Shown piece after piece: positions 49,299-55,088 of a DNA stretch of 55,088 bases (within the stretch, counting starts at the first letter, position 1; each line of letters starts with the position of its first letter). This stretch comes from an uncultured Lachnospiraceae bacterium (lineage in GTDB: Bacteria > Bacillota > Clostridia > Lachnospirales > Lachnospiraceae), in contig CAMWKB010000006.1 in NCBI GenBank assembly GCA_947174705.1, positions 1-55,088 of the forward strand, given 5' to 3'. Below the pieces are notes generated by a model, which was not told the DNA's origin, did not search any database, and was given only the letters and a program-made list of their open reading frames with translations. The position numbers were made by a program, and so were the translations under genes.

Positions 49299-50381
49299 AT
49301 GATAAAAAGTAAAAAAATAATCGTAATATTATTTATGGCCGTATGCCTGATAACCCCCGTGGTTACGGGCTGCGGCATAAATAATACGGACGGCGTAAAA
49401 GTCGTACTTACAACCGGTCTTGGTAAGGATGAAATATTCCGTATTGAGACCGCTTCTTGTACGCTTCCGGAAATTATGGTCTATCTGACTAATATACAAA
49501 ATCAATATGAAAGTGCATATGGAGAAGAAATCTGGAATATTAACCTTGGCGATATGACTTTAGAACAGAATGTCAAGGATATTGCGCTTGCCCAGATTGC
49601 GCAGATTAAGACGATGAACCTGATGGCGTTGCGTGATGAGGTTGAATTAACGCCGGAAGAAAAGGCTCAGGCACAGGCGGCGGCGAAGGTTTACTACGGC
49701 TCGCTTAATGAGACGGAAATAGAGGCAATGGGAGTAAAAGAAGATACGATAATCAGACTCTATTCTGAGTATGCCCTTGCGCAAAAGGTATATCAGTACA
49801 TTATTAAAGATATCAATCCCGAAATCAGTGACGACGAGGCAAGAACAATTACGGTACAGCATGTTCTGTTAAAGACTTATGCGCTTGACGGCACCGGACA
49901 GAAGATTGAGTACACGCAAAAAGCCAGGGAAGACGCCCGTAAAACTGCATATGAGGTTTGGGAAAAGGCTGTGGACGGAGAAGATTTTGACGAGCTTATA
50001 AGGCATTACAGCGAAGATGATAAGAGTAGCTATTCATTCGGAAAAGGAGAAATGGATCCTGAATTTGAAAAAGCAGCTTTTAACCTTGCAACAGGGGAAA
50101 TCAGCGATGTTATAGAATCTGAATACGGATATCATGTGATTAAGTGTATCAGCACATTTGATAAGGAAGAAACCGACAGCAATAAGGTCAAAATTGTGGA
50201 TAAACGAAGGGAAGAGGTTTTTGGCCTTGAGTATGACAGCTTTGTGGATACGTTGACCAGACGACTCAATGAAGAATTGTGGGACAGCGTCAGGTTTATT
50301 CATGATGAAAATGTTAATACTTCAGACTTTTTTGAAGTATATAAAGAGTATTTTGGCGATAAGGATATGAGCTTTTCTTAA
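49299..50381 (+). CDS. prsA: PrsA-like foldase lipoprotein (parvulin-type peptidyl-prolyl isomerase)
   Basis: 360 residues. A signal peptide ends in the lipobox V-T-G-C (Cys25). Residues about 30-170 are a SurA/PrsA-type helical chaperone region, and the parvulin domain follows with T-V-Q-H-V-L-L-K (about 185-192), H-Y-S-E-D near 230, F-G-K-G-E-M-D-P-E-F-E-K-A-A-F and S-E-Y-G-Y-H-V-I-K. It should fold secreted proteins at the outer face of the membrane. It begins 12 bases after ilvE. The CIRCE element of htpG, followed by T6, may also serve as its terminator. Confidence 0.88.
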   Translation: MIKSKKIIVILFMAVCLITPVVTGCGINNTDGVKVVLTTGLGKDEIFRIETASCTLPEIMVYLTNIQNQYESAYGEEIWNINLGDMTLEQNVKDIALAQIAQIKTMNLMALRDEVELTPEEKAQAQAAAKVYYGSLNETEIEAMGVKEDTIIRLYSEYALAQKVYQYIIKDINPEISDDEARTITVQHVLLKTYALDGTGQKIEYTQKAREDARKTAYEVWEKAVDGEDFDELIRHYSEDDKSSYSFGKGEMDPEFEKAAFNLATGEISDVIESEYGYHVIKCISTFDKEETDSNKVKIVDKRREEVFGLEYDSFVDTLTRRLNEELWDSVRFIHDENVNTSDFFEVYKEYFGDKDMSFS

Positions 50382-50453
50382 GTCATTTGAGAAAGTTTAG
50401 AAAAAATTTAGAAATGCGCAAGTATAGGAAAATAAAGGGGTTTAGATGAATTG

Positions 50454-50480
50454 TTAGCACTCGATTGTATTGAGTGCTAA
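50454..50480. promoter_or_regulatory. CIRCE operator (HrcA binding site)
   Basis: TTAGCACTC, nine bases, GAGTGCTAA: an exact match to the CIRCE consensus. It is directly followed by TTTTTT, so the same inverted repeat could also act as an intrinsic terminator for prsA. It lies 73 bases before the htpG start. Confidence 0.92.
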
Positions 50481-50487
50481 TTTTTTC

Positions 50488-50516
50488 TTGACTTTTTATA
50501 ACGAGGGCATTAAACT
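50488..50516 (+). promoter_or_regulatory. Probable htpG promoter
   Basis: TTGACT (50488-50493), 17 bases, TAAACT (50511-50516). It starts seven bases after the CIRCE element, so HrcA bound upstream of the -35 box would have to act by interfering with polymerase binding. Confidence 0.55.
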
Positions 50517-50552
50517 TGATTTTAGATTAAAGCAGAAAGGATTGTGATTATT

Positions 50553-52670
50553 ATGTCAGCAAAGCATGGTAATTTGTCTATTAATAGTGACAACATATTT
50601 CCAATAATTAAGAAGTGGCTGTATTCGGACCACGACATTTTTTTCAGGGAGCTTATTTCAAACGGCTGTGATGCTATTACGAAGCTGAAGAAGCTGGATA
50701 TGATGGGCGAGTATACCCTGCCTGATGATTATAAAGCTAAGATTCAGGTTATTGTTAATCCTGAGGAGAAGACGCTTAAGTTTATTGATAACGGTATCGG
50801 AATGACTGCTGATGAGGTAGAGGAGTATATTAATCAGATTGCCTTTTCGGGAGCTGCCGATTTTATTGAAAAATATAAGGATAAGACAAATGACGACCAA
50901 ATCATAGGTCATTTCGGACTGGGCTTTTATTCGGCGTTTATGGTGGCTGATGAGGTTCATATTGACACACTTTCTTATCGGGACGGCGCTAAAGCGGTTC
51001 ATTGGGAGTGCGACGGCGGTACGGAATTTGATATGGATGAGGGCAGCAGAACTGAGGTAGGAACAGAGATAACCCTTTTCATTAATGAGGACTGTCTTGA
51101 ATTTTGTAACGAATATAAGGCAAGGGAAGTTATCAAGAAGTACTGCTCATTTATGCCGATTGAAATCTATCTTTCCAAGGCAAATACAACGGAAACACAG
51201 ATCATTAAGCAGGATGAGAAGCTTGATACAGATACCGTAGTAGAAGAAATCAAGAAAGAGAAGGAAGAGGACGAGCAGAAGTTAAAAATTAAAAAACGTC
51301 CCGAGCTCCTTAACGAAACACAGCCCCTTTGGGCGAAACATCCCAATGATTGCACCAGAGAGGAATATCTTGAGTTTTACCGCAAAGTATTTCAGGATTA
51401 TAAGGAGCCTTTGTTTTGGATTCATTTGAACATGGATTATCCTTTTAATTTAAAAGGTATTTTGTATTTCCCTAAGATCAATATGGAATATGAGTCCATT
51501 GAAGGAACCATCAAACTCTATAACAATCAGGTATTTATTGCAGATAATATCAAGGAAGTTATTCCGGAGTTCTTAATGCTTCTAAAAGGTGTGATTGACT
51601 GTCCGGATTTGCCGCTTAATGTTTCAAGAAGCGCGCTGCAAAATGACGGCTTTGTAAATAAGATTAACGAATATATTACGAAAAAGGTCGCAGACAAGCT
51701 CTCAGGTATGTGCAAAACCGAGAAAGAAGAGTACGAAAAATACTGGGATGATATCAGTCCGTTTATTAAATTCGGCTGCCTGAAGGATGATAAGTTCTGT
51801 GAAAAGATGACGGATTACATTCTTTTCAAGAATCTGGACGGCAACTATATGACGCTGCCTGAGTGTCTGGAAGTTAACAAGGTGGACCCTGACGAGGTTG
51901 AAGCTTCGGCAACGGACGAGAACGGCAATAAGGTAGAGGCTGAGGTAGTTGATGAGAACGGCGATAAGGTAGAAGCGGAAGTTGTTGAGAATGGCAGCGA
52001 TGCAGATGCCGTAAATGATGAATTGACTGATTCAGTCGATGAAGATGAGAAGAAAGAGAAGGTCATCTACTACGTAACCGATGAGAAGCAGCAGAGCCAG
52101 TATATAAATATGTTTAAGGCCGCTAAGATGGATGCGGTAATCCTTACACACAACATTGACCAGCCGTTTGTGTCGCAGCTGGAGTCTAAGAACCAAGGAA
52201 TTAAGTTCCAGAGAATCGACGCTGATCTGACCGATACCTTTAAGGCTAAGACTTCCAAGAAAGCCGAAAAGGAGATGGAAGAACAGGCAGAAGAAATTGC
52301 CAAGATCATGAAGAAGGCCTTAAAGAAGGATTCCATAACGATCAAGGTAGAAAAGCTCAAGAATAAGAAGATTTCTTCCATGATAACCTTATCCGAGGAA
52401 AGCAGAAGAATGCAGGATATGATGAAGATGTATTCAATGCCCGGAATGGATATGGGAATGTTTGGAAATAAAGAAGGCGAAACACTTATTCTTAATGCAA
52501 ACCATCCGCTTGTACAGTATGTCCTTGAGAATAAAGAGGGTGAGAATGTGAAAATGATCTGTGAGCAGCTTTACGACCTTGCACTGCTGCAGCAGGCTCC
52601 GCTTGAACCCGAGGCAATGACTAAGTTTGTTGCCAGAAGCAATGATATAATGATGATGCTGACTAAGTAA
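50553..52670 (+). CDS. htpG: Hsp90 chaperone HtpG with acidic insertion
   Basis: 705 residues, longer than the usual 610-650. The ATPase domain shows E-L-I-S-N-G-C-D-A (about 29-37), D-N-G-I-G-M and G-H-F-G-L-G-F-Y-S. The middle domain has the catalytic loop with N-V-S-R-S-A-L-Q. A highly acidic stretch (about residues 447-503) of near-repeats D-E-N-G-N/D-K-V-E-A-E-V-V is inserted before the C-terminal domain. ATG 50553 is used since GTG 50544 is too close to AAAGGA. The CIRCE upstream points to HrcA heat-shock control. Confidence 0.93.
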   Translation: MSAKHGNLSINSDNIFPIIKKWLYSDHDIFFRELISNGCDAITKLKKLDMMGEYTLPDDYKAKIQVIVNPEEKTLKFIDNGIGMTADEVEEYINQIAFSGAADFIEKYKDKTNDDQIIGHFGLGFYSAFMVADEVHIDTLSYRDGAKAVHWECDGGTEFDMDEGSRTEVGTEITLFINEDCLEFCNEYKAREVIKKYCSFMPIEIYLSKANTTETQIIKQDEKLDTDTVVEEIKKEKEEDEQKLKIKKRPELLNETQPLWAKHPNDCTREEYLEFYRKVFQDYKEPLFWIHLNMDYPFNLKGILYFPKINMEYESIEGTIKLYNNQVFIADNIKEVIPEFLMLLKGVIDCPDLPLNVSRSALQNDGFVNKINEYITKKVADKLSGMCKTEKEEYEKYWDDISPFIKFGCLKDDKFCEKMTDYILFKNLDGNYMTLPECLEVNKVDPDEVEASATDENGNKVEAEVVDENGDKVEAEVVENGSDADAVNDELTDSVDEDEKKEKVIYYVTDEKQQSQYINMFKAAKMDAVILTHNIDQPFVSQLESKNQGIKFQRIDADLTDTFKAKTSKKAEKEMEEQAEEIAKIMKKALKKDSITIKVEKLKNKKISSMITLSEESRRMQDMMKMYSMPGMDMGMFGNKEGETLILNANHPLVQYVLENKEGENVKMICEQLYDLALLQQAPLEPEAMTKFVARSNDIMMMLTK

Positions 52671-52719
52671 GTATGATTACTTGGCTCGTTGCTCGCGGGA
52701 ATAAAGGAGAAAAGAAACT

Positions 52720-53223
52720 ATGCAGATAAAATTCCGGCCGGCCTGTATGGAAGATATAGGAGAGATATGCCGCTTAGTCACTAACGCAGTAGACAAAATG
52801 ATTGAAAATGATATTCTTCAGTGGGATGAAATATATCCCACTGAAGCTGATTTTAGGGAAGATATTAACAAAAATAATTTGTATGTGGGAGTCGTAGATG
52901 ATCATATAGCCGTTGTTTATGCCATGAATCAGGAATGTGATGATGCGTATAAAGAGGGTAAGTGGAAACACGAGAATATCCCATATTATGTAGTTCATAG
53001 ATTGTGCGTGAATCCTGATTTTCAGAATATGGGAATAGGCAGGCGTACACTTTTACATATTGAAGAACAGCTGTTATCGATTGGAATAAAAGCAATACGC
53101 CTTGATGTATTCACGCAGAACCCATATGCGCTGAGGCTGTATGACGGACTTGGCTATGAGCTGACCGGGTATGCGGATTGGCGTAAGGGAAGGTTTTGTT
53201 TGATGGAGAAGTATTTGGGATAG
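52720..53223 (+). CDS. GNAT-family N-acetyltransferase
   Basis: 167 residues. The first beta-strand R-P-A-C-M-E-D-I, then H-R-L-C-V-N-P-D-F-Q-N-M-G-I-G-R-R-T-L, broken here at the acetyl-CoA loop (Q-N-M-G-I-G), and N-P-Y-A-L-R-L-Y-D-G-L-G-Y mark a complete GNAT domain. It acetylates an unknown amine. AAAGGAG precedes the ATG. It ends at a bidirectional terminator shared with the convergent anti-sigma gene. Confidence 0.87.
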   Translation: MQIKFRPACMEDIGEICRLVTNAVDKMIENDILQWDEIYPTEADFREDINKNNLYVGVVDDHIAVVYAMNQECDDAYKEGKWKHENIPYYVVHRLCVNPDFQNMGIGRRTLLHIEEQLLSIGIKAIRLDVFTQNPYALRLYDGLGYELTGYADWRKGRFCLMEKYLG

Positions 53224-53228
53224 AAGTT

Positions 53229-53273
53229 TTAGGATTAGGGTGTCAAGAGGTACATTTGACACCCTAATCCTAA
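53229..53273. terminator. Bidirectional terminator hairpin
   Basis: Perfect 18-bp stem (53229-53246 with 53256-53273) and nine-base loop, between the stop codons of two convergent genes. It is A/T-flanked on both sides, so it can stop both transcripts. Confidence 0.8.
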
Positions 53274-53292
53274 TATTTAATATTTTTTGATG

Positions 53293-54471
53293 TTAAGTTA
53301 TGGGCTTATAAACAACAAATGTAACTGTCCCATCCTCGTTTAGCGTCATTGTTTCAATCCTCAAACCTTCCAGACCATCTTCGGAATAGCTGTATCCATT
53401 TATAACAAGCTTATTAGCTGCTCCATGCGGGAATACATCATTGATAGATATTCTGCTGGTTCCGCCTGAACCATCTTCAAGAACGTATTCATAATTTACA
53501 ATTCCGTTAGTATCGGGGATGCAGATCATTATTGTGGACTCTATGGGTACCGCATACTCATCAATATTCTCTGCAGTAAGGTTGTTGATGAAATCATCTA
53601 CCGCTAGGTCGGTTTCGTCCTTTTCTATAGGCTCATCAGGAGTATTCCATGAATTTTCCAGTTCTTCAAGATAGGCTTTAGCTGCCTCGGGGTCAGCTTT
53701 ATCTTTATCAATAGGCAGCTCAAACAGGGCGTTTACTCCGTCATAGTCTGGATTCTGCGTCATAACTCCGGTATTTTCATCATAAATATACGCATTTGCG
53801 TCATAAAATGTTCCGGAAGATACACCGACGTAAATACCTTTATCTGCAAACATCTCTATATTGTCCATTTCCATGATTCTGTATTCTACGCCGTCTTTTA
53901 CAACTGCCGAAGAACCGCCGCCCATACTCATAATGCTGTATTTTTTCGGATCAAGTCCGCGGATGTAATGAGATACATAGAAGGCTCCCATGTCATATTC
54001 ATCTGAAGATGTATCAGGCATAGGGGTTCCGTCAGTATGCTCAATCGCTACTACTGTATAAATTCGGTCATCTGCCACAATGCCGTTGCCATCGGTTGAT
54101 AAGTAGTCGCTGATATTCTTACCGGCAACGGTTCCTAAGAGAATTATTCTATAGCCGCCTATTTCCTGCGTTTCATTTATAAAAAGCGCGTTTTCGCTTA
54201 AGAAGGCTGCTTTAAGCGTATCATCCTTCATTTCCGTAGCTATTTCGGAAGGGGTTAAATAATGGCGTGCTGCCAGAACTGTAAATGAGCCGAATATTAA
54301 TGTGCAGACCGCGATAATAGCCGTTGCCGGTATTTTCCTTTTATTTGTCAGGTTATTTGTCATATTTTTTCTCTCCTTTACTGCTGATAGAACCTGATTA
54401 TTCAGCCTTTCATCCGGCACAGCGCTTGGAGCAAGAGCAGTTTTTAATAATTCATCTATATTATTTGTCAT
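53293..54471 (-). CDS. Membrane-anchored putative anti-sigma factor
   Basis: 392 residues. A cytoplasmic N-terminal segment (about 1-45) with an ELLK...LN-type start, one membrane helix (A-T-A-I-I-A-V-C-T-L-I-F, about 48-65) and a large extracellular domain of about 320 residues with a Glu-rich hinge near 280-300. This plan and its position right after an ECF sigma gene, overlapping it by 11 bases, indicate the cognate anti-sigma factor; the outer domain resembles DUF4179-type ectodomains. No zinc-binding H-x3-C-x2-C motif is visible. Confidence 0.75.
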   Translation of the reverse strand: MTNNIDELLKTALAPSAVPDERLNNQVLSAVKERKNMTNNLTNKRKIPATAIIAVCTLIFGSFTVLAARHYLTPSEIATEMKDDTLKAAFLSENALFINETQEIGGYRIILLGTVAGKNISDYLSTDGNGIVADDRIYTVVAIEHTDGTPMPDTSSDEYDMGAFYVSHYIRGLDPKKYSIMSMGGGSSAVVKDGVEYRIMEMDNIEMFADKGIYVGVSSGTFYDANAYIYDENTGVMTQNPDYDGVNALFELPIDKDKADPEAAKAYLEELENSWNTPDEPIEKDETDLAVDDFINNLTAENIDEYAVPIESTIMICIPDTNGIVNYEYVLEDGSGGTSRISINDVFPHGAANKLVINGYSYSEDGLEGLRIETMTLNEDGTVTFVVYKPIT

Positions 54472-54988
54472 AATAACTATCCTCCAATTTCTGTTTTAGA
54501 TTCTTTTTTGCTCTATGGATTCTGGTCTTAACGGTACCGCAGGGCAGTTTCAGAATTTGTGAAATTTCTGTCAAAGACAGACCCTCCATATAAAAGAGCA
54601 GGATTGGAATTTTATACTTGTCCGGCAGCTTATTCACCTCACTGCGCAGCAGCTGACATTCTTCTTTTAGAACAATCTGCTCCTCAATTACGGGCTCTTT
54701 GGAAGGAATATCAAATAAGTTATCTTCCATAGAAATTCTTTTTCCTACTTTTAACTGCCTGAGTGTGGATTTGCGCTTATAATTCCTGTATAAGTTCAGT
54801 GCGACACTCATTATAAAGCTTTTAGGATTTGTTTCTATATGTAGACTTTCTCTTAATTCATATAATTTAAGAAAGGTATCCTGATATAAATCCTCAGCTT
54901 CAAGGCGGCTGTGCGTTACATAACAGCAAAAGGAATATAAATCTTTGCCATAGGCGTAAATAATATTTTCAAGTTCTTCCTGATTCAT
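54461..54988 (-). CDS. ECF-type RNA polymerase sigma factor
   Basis: 175 residues. Region 2: L-E-A-E-D-L-Y-Q-D-T-F-L-K-L-Y-E (about 30-45) and P-K-S-F-I-M-S-V-A-L-N-L-Y-R-N-Y-K-R-K; region 4: L-P-D-K-Y-K-I-P-I-L-L-F-Y-M-E-G-L-S-L-T-E-I and T-V-K-T-R-I-H-R-A-K. This is a group-IV (ECF) sigma factor. ATG 54988 is preferred because GGAGG lies six bases upstream; the frame stays open to 55072 but that part has no ribosome site. It probably controls its own operon with the anti-sigma gene. 54989-55088 shows no promoter I can identify with confidence. Confidence 0.9.
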   Translation of the reverse strand: MNQEELENIIYAYGKDLYSFCCYVTHSRLEAEDLYQDTFLKLYELRESLHIETNPKSFIMSVALNLYRNYKRKSTLRQLKVGKRISMEDNLFDIPSKEPVIEEQIVLKEECQLLRSEVNKLPDKYKIPILLFYMEGLSLTEISQILKLPCGTVKTRIHRAKKNLKQKLEDSYYDK

Positions 54989-55088
54989 TAATAACCTCCG
55001 GAGTCCGACTGCACTTATGAATACAGCCGGATAATAGGATATCCTGTTTTGAAAAGAAAATTCTCTTTTCATTAGTATAGGGTAATAT

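Overview
The window looks like chromosome of a low-GC Gram-positive anaerobe of the class Clostridia, most likely Lachnospiraceae. The reasons are the gene order cysE-cysS-mrnC-rlmB-sigH, sporulation-type genes (sigH, ytaF), paired glgC/glgD, tRNA genes without an encoded CCA, strong GGAGG ribosome-binding sites, and secreted proteins built on V/I-S-G-N repeats. The species cannot be named from this sequence alone.

Layout. 1-1250: a lipoprotein gene cut by the window edge, a perfect 30-bp inverted repeat, and a tRNA-Val/tRNA-Met unit with promoter and terminator. 1321-8459: small accessory genes (VOC protein, two enzymes of uncertain substrate, CPBP membrane protein, nucleotidyltransferase, Nudix), a Phd-type antitoxin whose toxin partner is truncated, and a TetR-controlled transporter/hydrolase operon. 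8552-13663: a complete branched-chain amino acid ABC transporter operon (livJHMGF) behind a long leader holding a palindrome and an attenuator-like hairpin. 13732-17868: pantothenate-to-CoA genes (ECF S component, coaX, coaBC), a cytidylate-kinase-like gene and ispF. 17919-21598: a two-receiver response regulator and a PocR-domain hybrid histidine kinase. 21605-27225: cysE-cysS-mrnC-rlmB, a membrane-anchored SGNH hydrolase with VSGN repeats, and sigH.

27239-34828 is the most striking part. It is a 7.6-kb genomic island inserted at the 3' end of a tRNA-Thr gene. A 37-bp piece of that tRNA is duplicated at the far end, just after sigH. Its seven genes are visibly GC-richer than their surroundings and form one tightly packed operon: a DgkA-type lipid kinase, a CarS-like CDP-lipid synthase, a PssA-type CDP-alcohol phosphatidyltransferase, a phosphatidylserine decarboxylase, a UbiA-type prenyltransferase, a phosphotransferase with the domain plan of rifampin phosphotransferase, and a YghO-like acyltransferase. 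Together they read as a transferable pathway for an aminophospholipid that may be prenylated or acylated. No integrase is left in the island.

35103-55088: a degenerate EAL-HDOD protein, glgCD, greA, a 170-bp highly folded inverted repeat, a Ca2+-type P-ATPase convergent with ytaF, a beta-CASP nuclease, thyA-folA followed by a second hybrid kinase, ilvE, a PrsA-like foldase, htpG behind a perfect CIRCE operator, a GNAT enzyme, and an ECF sigma/anti-sigma pair reading toward the left.
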